Position numbers and translations under genes: made by a program
Part shown: positions 36,471 through 47,833 of the stretch, one piece after another
Layout: every line of letters begins with the position of its first letter
Numbering within the stretch: position 1 is the stretch's first letter
Assembly (NCBI RefSeq): GCF_029873635.1
Contig: NC_080427.1
Coordinates: forward strand, 68,950,348-69,014,347
Source: Malania oleifera
Lineage: Eukaryota; Streptophyta; Magnoliopsida; Santalales; Ximeniaceae
Length of the DNA: 64,000 nt
Direction: 5' to 3'
The notes under the pieces: generated by a model
Database searches by the model: none
What the model was told of the DNA's origin: nothing
The model's input: only the letters and a program-made list of their open reading frames with translations

Positions 36471-37084
36471 TTTAAAAAAAGTAAATATAAAAAAAATTGT
36501 GCCACGTGTCACCATTATTGGCCAACACATGGCCGCCCATCCCTTCGTAATCAAGTCAACTTAGTCTTATCTAGGTCAACTTGAGTTGACCTGTTGACTC
36601 GGTTAAGATTGGTCCAATCAGTCTGACTCTTCTAAACCATCGATTCAATTTATTTAATTTCAAAATTTATTTTTAATTTTTAAAAAATTTTTAAAAATAG
36701 TAAAAAAAAAAAAATAGGAAAAATTATTTAAAAATCAGAAAAAACAAATAAAAATTACTTGAGTTATTTTGACTTGGATAAAAAAATAGAAAATAAAAAT
36801 ATCAAAAATGAAGGAAAAAATCTTTAAAATTTCCAAAAAACTATAGAAAAATGTTGGAAGATTTTCAGAAAATTATAAAAAATTTTGGAAAAATCTGGAA
36901 ATGTTCTAAAGACTCTTTTTAATCAAATTTGATGAATATGTTTAATTATATATATATATATATATACATACAAACAATATTATATTTTTATGTGTGTGCG
37001 TCCCAGTGATTAAACAAAGGGAAAAAAAGTATTTCAAACTTCACCTATATTAGTCTTGAGGAAGGGTATATCAAATAAGATCCT
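36471..37084. other. AT-rich unassigned sequence
   Basis: Long A/T runs, an (AT)n microsatellite at 36948-36966, no coding frame. Nothing recognised. Confidence 0.4.
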
Positions 37085-37910
37085 CTCCTTTGGAGGTCTT
37101 AGTAGATATTCTTGAATCACACCTTATTTTATGTTTTTTTTTTTTAAATTTTAGTATTTATTTATTTTTAAAAATAGTTAATTAAAGACCATTAAATTTA
37201 GTTTAAGGATAATTTATAGTCAATTACGTTTTGTTCGTAGAACGGGTGTGTAGGTAGGGGTGAGCATAATTCAGGCAAACCCGAATTAACCGATCGAAAT
37301 TGGTCGGTTTGATTTAGTTAAGAACACAAGATCTGTCAGTTCGGTTATGATTTTACAAAGTTCGGTTAATTGGTTCGGTTAAGAGGAATGTTAATTCAAT
37401 TAACCGAAATAACCGAATTAATAATTAATTAAAATTTAAATATAAATTAGTATATATTAATTTGTTAATATGTTAATTAGTACATGCTAATTTGTTAATA
37501 TGTTAATTAGTATTTGGTAAAAAAATCTACAATTATATTATGTTTTTATTAATTAATTTCAAATTAATTCGGTTAAATTCGGTTAACCGAATTACCCGAA
37601 AAGGTAATTCGGTCGGGTTTGGTTCGGTGAGGCCCCTCTATTCGGTCGGATCGGTTAACAGTTCTCATTAACTGAAAATTTTGGTTAATTCAGTTAATTA
37701 ACCGAATTTGGCCGAACCGACCATTTGCTCACCCCTATGTGTATGTGGCGTTAGTATCTTCTCCTCACATTACTGCATGTCTTATCCCAACTTTGGTAAA
37801 TGCAGATCAAGACTGTTGAATCCCTGACGTAAGATTAGTCTAAAGACCAATCAATAAGTAGTAATTATATAAGTTAACTGCACTTAAGTAAATAACAAGT
37901 TAGTGACAAC
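37085..37910 (+). repeat. Dispersed repeat, copy 2, interrupted by a hAT-type element
   Basis: The flanks 37085-37254 and 37738-37910 together match the uninterrupted copy at 16715-17110, giving a natural before/after pair for the insertion. Confidence 0.65.
37255..37737. mobile_element. Non-autonomous hAT-type inverted-repeat element
   Basis: 483 bp with perfect 12-bp terminal inverted repeats taggggtgagca / tgctcacccta-type end (tgctcacccctatg at the right edge). It is flanked by tgtgtagg (37247-37254) and tgtgtatg (37738-37745), an 8-bp duplication with one mismatch, as expected for hAT. The body is rich in ttcggttaa and its complement near both ends, so it could fold back. No transposase is encoded. 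Confidence 0.85.
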
Positions 37911-38091
37911 TCCATCAAAATTTTGTTATTATTATTCTTGACCATTCTGAACCCTTTTCTGGGACGTTGCGATAGACCTTAGACATGAAAAGGACCTCAA
38001 AAACATTTGGACTCAGCGTTGGTTCTTCTTGCCAAGAGTTGCTTATAATTTTTATTGCAAAAAATAAATAAATAAATAAATAAAAATTAAT

Positions 38092-38159
<68 letters not shown>
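38092..38159. repeat. (CA)n(TA)n microsatellite
   Basis: A CA run directly followed by a TA run of more than 40 bp. The - strand ORF over it is an artefact of the repeat. Confidence 0.97.
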
Positions 38160-38165
<6 letters not shown>

Positions 38166-38845
38166 TGACTATAACAAATAGCGGGTTATAAAGTGTTGTC
38201 AATAGTTGAAGAAGAGCAGCACATCTGGGTCACATCTGGCTCCAGTGGTCTTTCTCTTTCAGCCCAGCAGGCTTGAACAGCATGGGAAACTGAAATGGGT
38301 CATGGGTTGGGTAAGGCATTAGGAAGACACCATGGAGAGTCTGATCCACGTTGATTTGGGTCTCTGCTGTTAGTTTTCAACAAGGCCCATGAACTATATG
38401 GAATAAAAGTTCATGAAATGGAGCTCAGCGAAGAGGAGAGAAGCAATTGATACAGGGAGAGGATCTTGCGCTTAGAACCACCCTGAGGCTGAACTTCGAT
38501 TGTCTAGGGGATTGCAGAATTGATTTTAACTCCACCATGAGTCACAAAACGTGCCACCATTTGATTTGATGAGTGGCTCCTCACCAAAATGTTTAAAATA
38601 GGTTTGGGTCTAAGGGAGGATAATCCATTTATAAATGGATCAATCTAAACCTAATCTAATTAATAAACAACAAGATTAGATTCCTAGATTTCTATCAATG
38701 TCTAGTTCATATATACTGCACTCATTACTAATTTTGACCCATTCGATTTTTAACGCAACCCATTATACTTGTAGCTACTTGTTTGGCCATTGAGAACTTG
38801 AGGCAAATTACATAATAAATCAGAATCTGTGTACATAATTCTTGT
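38160..38845. other. Unassigned sequence, low repeat content
   Basis: The part at 38200-38580 has balanced base composition but no long ORF and no recognised motif. Nothing further can be supported. Confidence 0.35.
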
Positions 38846-39335
38846 GTACATAACTTGTAATTGTAGACATTTCAGTTCAAATATGTATGTAATTGTGCAA
38901 TTATGTATTTATATATTTGGTTCGTTCGTTTATCCAAACCAGCCTATATGCGTGCATGTACGTAACTTCTTAATTGATTTGGTTTAAATATGTCGGTAAT
39001 TATATAGGTATGCCTCCACAGTATTGACTGCAATTATAATTTAAAATTAAACTACATAATTTCGCAATTAATACTAAATTTGAGAAATGTATGTATGTAT
39101 ATAATTCTATAACTGTGGACAATTTAGTTCGAATATGTATGTGACTACATAATTATGAATATACACAATTGGTTTAGTTCAGTTATCCAAACCAATTAAT
39201 ATGTATGCGTGTATGTAATTAGGTAATTGGGTTGGTTTAGATATGTTGATATTAAATAAGTATGTGATTATGGTATTTGTGATACCATTTGAAAATTAAG
39301 CTACATAAATTATGTAATCAATACAATTAATGGTT
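38846..39335. repeat. Degenerate tandem duplication, period 251 bp
   Basis: Copy 1 (38846-39078) and copy 2 (39097-39335) share in order: aatatgtatgt, atttggttcgttc/attggtttagttc, tatccaaacca, tatgcgtg, atgtaa, ttggtttaa/agatatg, aattaaactacataa and aatcaatac-type ends. Divergence is considerable. Confidence 0.65.
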
Positions 39336-39356
39336 ATTTAGCCTTTTAGCATTATT

Positions 39357-39400
39357 ATAATTATAATAATAATAATAATAATTATTATTATTATTATTAT
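39357..39400. repeat. (ATA)n/(ATT)n mirrored microsatellite
   Basis: An AAT run turns into an ATT run, giving a self-complementary AT tract right at the left edge of a copia LTR. Confidence 0.9.
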
Positions 39401-39485
39401 TTGTTAGAGTTTTGGTTCGTAATAAGTGTGATGGTCATTCCTATTGCTGTAAGGGTATTATGGTCATTCCAATTGTACTTACATA

Positions 39486-41766
39486 TGTAGGGACTCGGAA
39501 ATTATAATAATTAAATAATAGAGAGAAATGAAAATTTTAAAAGGGTCAAGCAGGGTTGGTCAACGAATGCCTTGGCTTCGTCAACGAACACCCTTATACG
39601 GTTCGTTAACAAGTCTCAGTGTCTCGTCGAAGAAAAGATACAGAGAGGGGGTAATTCATAGCTATTGGTTTGTCATCGAGCTCTTCACCTTCGCCGACTA
39701 ACTTCCTTCTTCGGTTCGTCAACGAGGCCATGTGTCTCGTCGATAAGGCCACGTGGCCAGCTACCTATAAATATGCAAAAATCACATTTCCAGCGACAAA
39801 TTTCATCTCTTTCTATTTCTCTCTCTAGGAAATGACTGCTTTGCCTTCTCTCTAAGATTTCAGTTTTGTTTCTCCCTAGTTCGACGATCAGAAACTACCA
39901 TGATGATCCTGGGGAGATTCTCTGCAACTTAGTCGGAGCAAAATTTTAGTTTGAGGAATTTGGACACCATCCCAAAATTAGGGTAAGTAGGTTGTTTAAG
40001 GGTTTAGTAGTTATCAGAATTTTTTGAACCCAGATTTTGGGTTAGATGGAAATATACTGGTGTTTGGGTTGATTAAATTAGGGTGTTGTGATTGCAGGGT
40101 TTGAGTTTCCAAATACCTCAGGCATAGGTTGAGGATCCCAACAAGTGTTTTCCCAGGAACTCAGGTAATATTGATAAATAATTAATAGTTCATAAATTTT
40201 ATGAATAAAAGATAAATGTGAGCTTGGGGAAAAGGCAGATATGGTTATTATTCTAAGATGGGTTAATTGAATTGGGAAATGTATATTATTATAGGATTAT
40301 AATTGAAGTCAGACCTCCTTGCCAGTTAGGTAAGGGAAATATGCTATGTTAGTAAATTCAGAAATTTTATCAGTAAATTATAGTATTTGATTATGAGATA
40401 CAGAGTATAAATTATATAGTTATAAAAATTTCAGTATAGAGTTCTATTTATTAATTGTGTGGCTTGAGTCTATATTTATTCAGTACAGTATTTATACAGT
40501 TTTCAGAATATCATGATCTGCAGTATTCATGTACAAAAATATGTTTTACTAGATTTATGGAATCATGATTTACAGTATATACACAGATAGATATTTTACA
40601 GTATTCACAGGATACCAAGATTCCCATAATTACAAAACTATAACGCTTAGATATTACAGTTTATTAAGTTGAGATATTATAGATCATACATATCAGATAT
40701 TACAGTTTATTCAATTAAAATATTATAGATCATACAAATCAGATATTACATTTATTTTAGCTCAGATAATACAGTATATTTAGATCAGTTTTACAGTGTT
40801 ATGGTTATTTTGGAATAATGATGAAACAATAAGATATATACAAAAAATAGTATTATATAGTATCAGACCTTGATGAATTAGATCAGTATTAGAACACGAT
40901 ACCGTAGCTATTTCAGTTTAGAGTGCAACCATACATCTCCGATAGAGTATGGAACAGCCAATTGTGCCACAGTAGTGTAGAGTGCTCCCGAGCATCCGGA
41001 CCAGGTGGAGCAGGCCTTTCGTGCTACAGGCATATTTATGCATACAGTTAGACTAGCTTTGGTAGACCAACCAATGTTTAGTCCCGCCTACGGGCTACAC
41101 AACCAGTTATGTGGGGTAAATCATGGGATACTATTTTCCAGGGAAGTTTTCACAGCTATTTATATGTATACAGATTTACAGTATAACAGCAGATATATTA
41201 TAATACTAGAAGTATGAATAAATATAAAGCTCAAATATTACAATTACATTTTAAGCCACATAGGTGTGAGTTATACTGTATATTATTTTACATCCTATCT
41301 CAATTTCAATTATTTATCAGTATGTTATTCATGTAAACTCAGTTGCCACACACTGGTAATAACATATTTCGTCTTACTGAGAGTTGTCTCATCTCAGTAA
41401 TTTAACATATTTCAAGTGACCTAACTAGACAAGCAGATCAGGCTCGGAGGTAGAGGGGATAGTTATACTGCCCTGTCAAAAGGGTAAGTGGTTTTGGGGA
41501 GATGTACTTATCAGTAGTTTATAGGGGATCTGGTGGAGGATTTTTGGGTAGATATGTATGTATTAATGTTTGAGAAATTATTGAATTCTGGTATTGTAAA
41601 TATAGGTGTATGACTTTATGTTTTCCGCTGCATAGGAATGCTATCTTGTGAACAGGAATTTCCTCAGTGCCCACCTGGGGCCTAAGATGTTATAATAGAT
41701 AATAAAGGGGTATCAGAGTAATTTTAATATAGGAAAAAAAATGGTATGAATTTTCGGGTCGTTACA
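39486..41766 (+). mobile_element. Solo gypsy-type LTR inside the copia LTR
   Basis: 2281 bp, tgtagggactcgg ... cgggtcgttaca. Its 3' half aligns with 1-1096 and with 26100-27002. It contains palindrome-cluster variants at 39550-39745 (ctcgtcgaagaa, ttcgtcaacgag, ctcgtcgataag) just before the TATA box at 39766-39773. No clean 5-bp duplication: acata on the left, atgtt on the right. Confidence 0.82.
39550..39745 (+). promoter_or_regulatory. Degenerate TCGTCGACGA cluster in solo LTR
   Basis: About eight variants (ttcgtcaacgaac, ttcgttaacaag, ctcgtcgaagaa, ttcgtcaacgag, ctcgtcgataag). The TATA box follows at 39766. Confidence 0.6.
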
Positions 41767-41834
41767 ATGTTTATAAATAGAGGGAGAGACCTATCATTGA
41801 GTTTAGGTTTTCCATTTTACCCAATTACTCAACA

Positions 41835-41846
41835 TGGTATAAGAGC
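41835..41846 (+). promoter_or_regulatory. Primer binding site of the short-LTR copia
   Basis: tggtataagagc directly abuts the LTR end, one base away from the initiator-Met type. Confidence 0.75.
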
Positions 41847-44028
41847 ATGATCCAAACTAAACCCTACTCTCCTTAGGTGTTGTCGGAAAACACCATTCTT
41901 GCGGTTGTCCTTCCTAGATTCACCTCCATCCCAAATTATTTCACAAAGCCAGCCATACACCTATAAACAAACTCCCCCAATGACTCACCTTACAAAACCC
42001 CATCACTGGAGGGCCCCACCACACGCCTCAACGTGCAACCCAAATGCCAGCAAGGTTGATCCCACGTGCGGGCACGCGAGTGAATTTCTGACCAGCTTTT
42101 TTTTAAAAAATTTTTTTTTCCTCTACCATGCTTTGATTCCTTCTTTAGAATATATTATCAAGCTGTTAGGTCAATTTTTTACTAAAAAATTCAACCTTTT
42201 TTGACTATGCACTCGCGACATTCCATTAATGTCTATTCAAGGCTCGTGAAATATTTTTTGTGATTTTTTTTTGGGAGCGATGGCAACATTCACATGTTTA
42301 GTTGTGAGGCTATGGCAGTGCTATCTTCATTGGTGAGTTGTTCACCTCATTTGTGGCAGTGCAACACTCAAGGAATGGTTATTTAATGCCTCATGAAGCT
42401 ATTTATCAATTGTTGTTTAAGTTTATTAGGTCTAAAATAGTGGGATTTGTTATGTTTTTTGATTCACTATTCTAATTCCTTCCATATACCAAAATATAAC
42501 ACTATTCAGCATGTGTTTTTGCTCTAAGATCCAATATTTTTTGTGGCAATGCACTTATGTGTTGCTTTCTTGGGGCTGAGTCTGAGGTACGTTGTTGGTC
42601 ATTTGTTCATGGTTGTTTTGGTGGTTCACCTCTCCAATTGTCTTAGTGTGGAGTGTTGCTTTCTTGAGGTTGCGTAAGAGTTTCTTGGTGCTATGGCAAC
42701 CTTGTACTGATTTATCTATGGCTTGTTCATTGCGATTCACCTTGTTTGTGGTTGTCCCGATTGTTCCAGAAATTAATCTTATAATCATTGGTCTGAGTTA
42801 TTTAATGTTGGGACATCGTTTGCAAATTATGAAAGTATGATTTATTTTTTAGTCACTTGTTTGAGTGAACTGTGTACGATTTTGGAGGAGGAGTATTCAA
42901 GGTTTCTACTGTATTAATTATCTCAACAAGAATCATATCACATTACTTCTTTTGCCCAGAAAGGTATTCCTACAGTTTGCATGTCATTTGGTATCCTTCC
43001 TACTAGTATTTGGATTATTGATTTTGCTGCCAGTGACCATATAATAGGTGCAACTAACTTCTTTTCTCTAATATCCTAGAAATCTCTCTCAAGTTACCCT
43101 TTGTGATGGGTCTACTATTGCTATTAAGGGGATAGGAACAACAAATCCTATTCCTTCCATCTTTTTTTTTCTTTGGATATTCCTAAATCTCCTGTCAATC
43201 TTATGTCAGTTAGTAAGCTTACAAAGTCACTAAATTATTCTGTCACATTCCTTCTTGATTCTGTGGTTATCCAGGATTAGAATATGGGAAAGATAATTGG
43301 CACAAGACATGAGGCTTGTGGACTTTGCTACTTTGAGTTGCCTCCTCCATCCATTGCCTACACAGTCGCAGCTACACCACTTTAAAATCCATTGTTGCCT
43401 TGGTCATCCATCCATGGATAAGTTGAAATAGCTAGTTCATACATTCAGTTCTGTGTCTAATCTTGAGTGTGAGTCCTATCAGGGCAAGCATCATTGTGTT
43501 CCCTTTGCTCTACAAGTTGACAAACAGGTGGTTAGTCCTTTCATGCTCATCCATTATGATATTTAGGGTCCTAGTCATGTGACATCAAAGTTGGGATTCG
43601 GTACTTTGTTACATTTGTTGGTGACTTCTTTAGGATGACTTAGTTATATTTAAAGAAAGATTGTTTCGAGTGTTTTTGATATCTTTTGTGCTTTTTGTTC
43701 CCAAATAAAGACTCAATTTGATATGCGAGTCAGGATACTTCATAGTGATAATGCTAAGGAGTACTTTAGTACCAAATTCAATACTTATATGACTAACTCT
43801 AGTATAATCCATCAATCCTCATGAGCCCACATTCCAAAGCAAAATGGAACTATAGAACGAAAAAAAAAGACATATTCTTGAAGTCACTCATATCCTATTG
43901 TATCAAATAAATGCCGCCAAAGTCTTTTGGAGTGATGCTATACTCACAACTTGCTTCCTCGTCAATAAAATACCATCCTCTATCCTTGGTGGTAAAATCT
44001 CATATTCAGTTATCTTTCCTAAGGCTCT
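41847..44028 (+). pseudogene. Ale-like copia gag-pol remnant, cut at the integrase
   Basis: The gag part (41850-42900) is barely recognisable. Protease: WIIDFAASDHIIGATNFFS near 43008-43065 (DFAA where DSGA is expected). Then the GAG-pre-integrase linker (SPVNLMSVSKLTKSLNYSVTF, about 43190), LGHPSMDKLK-like sequence near 43400 and integrase core with LHSDNAKEYF near 43735. Stops and shifts are common. At 44028, within the SVIFPKAL segment of integrase, it is cut by the LTR of the next copia element. I do not see it resume further right. Confidence 0.72.
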
Positions 44029-46020
44029 TGTTGGAATTGGTATATTCCTAAGAGGGAGGGGGGGGGGGGGTGAATTGGAAATTTAAACTTTCACCTAGGT
44101 CAATTCATATTCCTTAAGCAGTATTGCACAAACCTAGGGTCTTTCTATACAATCATAAACCCAATCAAGTATTTAAACAATTAAATGCAAACATTAAAGT
44201 GTTGAAATTTAAAGTGCGAAAATTAAAAGTAGGCACAAGTAATGTTATCGGGGTTCGGCAAATACTGCCTAAGTCCCCGCCTCAAGCTCACAAGCAAGAG
44301 GATTCCACTATAGCTCACTTAACGGGTGGAGCGGCACCTAATACAACACCTTAATAGGATGGTGCACCTAGTTCTCCTAATTGGGTCTGAACCAGTCCGT
44401 GACTTTTCACAGGGAAAGTCTCCCTCTTCCAACCACACGTCGGGAATACAACAGATATGAAATTTTTCATACAAACAAATATGATTCTTACACTAAGAAG
44501 ATATGTACCACTATGTACAATCAATTAATGCACTCACATATGATAGGATATTAAGCTCAAGTGAGATTTCGTTAACCAATGTGTTAACTCTCAACAATAT
44601 GTGTGTCAATATGTATATGTGAGAGTGAGACCTTTGATTTCAAGATAATGTATTTGCAATGTGAATATTCAAAGCATCTCTAGAACCTTAAACAAACATC
44701 CCAAAAACATTTTTCAAATATCAAGCACAATGGATTTAGGGTTTAAGCTTGCTGAAAAAAAATGATTTTATCAAAGCACAAAGCAAGCTTATGAAACTTG
44801 CAATAAGGATGAAAGTTCTTAAGCCAGTGAAGAGTTTTTCCCAATCTAATATTTATAAGTAAAATTCCATGGGAAAAACTTTAAGCTACTCTCCAAAATC
44901 AACAATCAACAAATGCAAGTATGGTAGAGTTGTTAGCTTGCAAAGAGAATAAATGAATACCCACAAAAATAATCTCTCTCAAAGACATATAATTTAAATG
45001 AGTATGAGAAGGAGATTTTGTAATATGCTTTGTAAAAAATGGGAGTATGAAAGATTTAGCACAATCAATTTTCAGAAAAATTTTTTGCTAATCTATATTC
45101 TAATGATTTACTAATTATGACAAATAAGGGGGTATATATAGAGTAGGACAAAAATCTAACCGTTAGGGACATATAAGGCCATTGGGGACATATGAGGTAT
45201 TTTAGAAATTGTTTAATTATGTTTAATAAAAATTAATCCTGTTTAACATGCGGTAAAAATGTCCAACCCGAGAGGTTTCGGTTGACCATATTTGAGGTTC
45301 GGTCGACTATATTATTGAGTTCGGTTGACCGTGGCCATTTTTGAACTGGAGATTTGGTTGACCGTATCAAGGCATTTTCGAACCCTTCGAAGTTTGGTTG
45401 ACCAAGGTAGTTTCGGTTGACCATTTTCTAAGGTTCGGTCGACCAAGTCAGTTTTGAACTAGTGGTTCAGTTGACCAAGTTGTTAGGAGTCAGCCACGTG
45501 TTAGTTCGGTCGACTGTTGAAGGCAAGTTCATTTCAGAACGGTCGACCGAGTAGTCAACATGTTGACTTTGATAAGTTTAGTTGACCGAAGCTTCTATAT
45601 AGCTTTGGGTTCGGTTGACCGAGACCACTTAAAATGAGCATTTAAGTTTTGTTTTGGTCTCAGTGCTTCATCAACTTAGTGTAATTAAGCATGAGACATT
45701 TTAAGTTATATGGGTGATGATTCCTATGGTCATTCTAAGGCCTCTTGAGCATACACACCCTATCACACATGATATGCAAATATTACAGACCATTATTATA
45801 GACCTAGAAACTACATGCAATTAGCATAAAAGAAAATGTGTCTCCTTACTCTTCACTTTATGGAGTAAGCTAGGTATATGTGTATTATTCGTCTTGGCCT
45901 CTATTCTCTCTATCCCTTATATGTGATCTCAATTATGGACCTATTCACATGCTAAATACACACATAAGTTCACTGTGTTTCGTCAGCATCAAAACAGAGA
46001 TTGGACTCAAAAAGTTAACA
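44029..46020 (-). repeat. 3' LTR of a Sirevirus-like copia, - strand
   Basis: 1992 bp, tgttggaa ... gttaaca on the + strand. The right end plus the C-rich run at 46022-46034 is the LTR/PPT junction of a - strand element. It is the same family as the solo LTR at 3523-5506 (matching outer ends, U5 ttccaaca end). The G-run is at 44050-44069, the U5 module ttcggcaaatactgcctaag near 44255, and the TATA complement tatatata at 45133-45140. Confidence 0.85.
45265..45640 (-). promoter_or_regulatory. TTCGGTTGACCG/GGTCGACCGA motif cluster in copia U3
   Basis: About a dozen copies of ttcggt(t/c)gacc and variants, including ggtcgaccgag near 45542, sit upstream (in - orientation) of the TATA box at 45133-45140. 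Confidence 0.65.
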
Positions 46021-47285
46021 ATCTCCCCCTTTTTTATGATGACAAACATGCATGAGCAAAATGGGTCCAGCCTAAAAAGGTCCCCCCTAAGAATATGCAT
46101 ATCGTAAAAAGATAATCAATAATCAATGATTTAGTTCAGGCATATTCAGAAAAATAAGACATAGGACGTTTCAACAACATTTGCATTTTGTCTTGTCAGT
46201 TAGATACAAGCACTCATGCATTTTGCTCAATAAAACCTCTCCCTCTTTTGGCATCAGCAAAAGAGTTAAACTAAGAAGAATATGTGATGGCTGTAAAAGA
46301 ATTCTTAGATTGAGAATGGCGGTCCCCTTTTCAAAAGATGTTCATTTTGCTTAAATGAGTTCTCCCCCTTTTTGATTCAATATTTTGAATATATGCCCCT
46401 TTGATTTTAGAAGATTGGGCATAGCAATTTGGCACACAAACAAGAAACAAAGAGTATATTTAATGTTCAACCATTTCATGCCAAATAAAACCGTAAGAAT
46501 ATATAAAGATTTAACAATCACATGCAAAATCATATGGCAGAATCAAAGTCTATGTGGCAAGTATTATATTTTCCACTTAAGGTGTTCAATAAAAAATGTA
46601 ACAATCAAGTGCATGCCACAATATGTTTCAATGCATATCTAAGCTTAAGAAGATTGGTAAGGACAAACAAGATAAGAAGTTTTTTTTTTCAAGAGCTCCA
46701 CCTATCGATTTGAGATCTAGCTTAAATGAAGTAAATTTGCTTATACTAAATAAGGTTAATCTCATTAAGCACGCTAAGCAGTATAAGCAACTATCTTTTC
46801 TCCCCTAAATATCTGATGATTATGTAAGGATGAATTTGGTATTTATTTTGTTTTCACTCATCCTTTCAAAATGATTTTATCATTTTCATCTTTATATTTT
46901 GGAAAAATTTCTGTCGAAATTTCAGCAGCATGCCATCTGTAAAATGAACATTTTCCAAACTTGTAGGTCAAGAAAAAATCATACAGAATATGTGCTAGTA
47001 TTACACATCATTGCATCAACCATGCAGGTGGCATTCTTGATATAAACGATAAAACATAAATAGTAGTGATAGTTGGTGCATGATCAAGTAATATAGTCAC
47101 CAACATTATCAGTTCAACCATCAACAGTAGCTATCAGTAATTACCCAACCATCAAATGTGTAGGGCAAATAGTGGGTGAAAGTGCAGTGCAATCGATGGA
47201 AAGAAAAATGTATGATGTTTATTTATACAGACCAAGATAAAAAGTAGGCAAATAAAGATATACTAAAAGCAAATTTCTTCATGAT
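46021..47285 (-). mobile_element. 3' non-coding internal region of the Sirevirus-like copia
   Basis: Homologous to 7950-8460 (ctccccctttttgatgatgac, atgggt(a/c)(t/c)agcct, tcccccctaa). Repeated PPT-like runs are at 46022, 46080, 46238, 46321, 46363 and 46800. The stretch 46898-47040 (ggaaaaattt, cagcagcatgcc, tctgtaaaatg, cattttcc, later acacatcattgc, gcaggtggcattct) aligns with the 865-bp satellite units. Confidence 0.8.
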
Positions 47286-47833
47286 GCTCTTTCTAGGCCT
47301 CTGTGCCACCCCTATCATTAGAAAAGTCTCCCCTATCTCTAGCAATGTCCATCTACTCCTCATTTCCATCCTCGTGCAACTTATGAATAGGATCATTCAG
47401 CTAATTGAAATTAACAGCCATAAGCCTCTCTAGCTCACTGTACATGTACTCTGAAGTGATCAAAAATTCTCTGAACTCATTCTAGAGGGTTGTGTACTAA
47501 GCACTAGATGATGAGGCCAACTCCTTGACATCTGTCTGTATGGACTGTGTGATATGGAATTGGGAATCCCTATACTCAATAAAGGAATTGGTGAGTCCCG
47601 TGATGGCTGCCATCAAATCAGCATTTGACGATTGTGCGGGCTGTGGTGGCAGTTCCTATGGAACTTCCTGCTGATCTGCCTGTCTCCTACCAGAACATAT
47701 CCCATGAGCCTCAAGGTGACCAAGGAGAACATATCTGCATTCCTCCTTCTTTTAAGCAGAGCATAGTTTGTTTGGGTAACTTCAATCCTCTTAAACAACA
47801 AGTTCAGTATGCCCCTATATGGCATGATAATCC
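47286..47833 (-). pseudogene. Extra ORF (third ORF) remnant between pol and 3' LTR
   Basis: Read on the - strand, two overlapping frames give coherent protein: LKRRRNADMFSLVTLRLMGY (about 47755-47696), then, after a one-base shift, SSNADLMAAITGLTNSFIEY and a helical, coiled-coil-like tail (REFLITSEYMYSELERLM). Five in-frame stops have replaced apparent Gln/Trp codons. In element orientation it lies 3' of where pol should be and 5' of the 3' LTR, which is where Sireviruses carry an env-like ORF. I cannot say whether it is env-like or another accessory ORF. The rest of the element is cut off at 47834 by the next LTR. Confidence 0.5.

Larger units (their letters stand above)
39402..41834 (+). 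repeat. Short copia LTR (Ale-like), split by a solo LTR
   Basis: Two pieces, 39402-39485 and 41767-41834, give a 152-bp LTR starting tgttagag and ending actcaaca, followed directly by a primer binding site. It contains tataaatagagg (about 41771). Very short LTRs fit the Ale/Retrofit type of copia, as does the downstream pol. Confidence 0.75.

Noticed and set aside
37915..38202. - strand frame with alternating Tyr-Ile and Cys-Val
   Set aside because: Translation of the CA/TA microsatellite.
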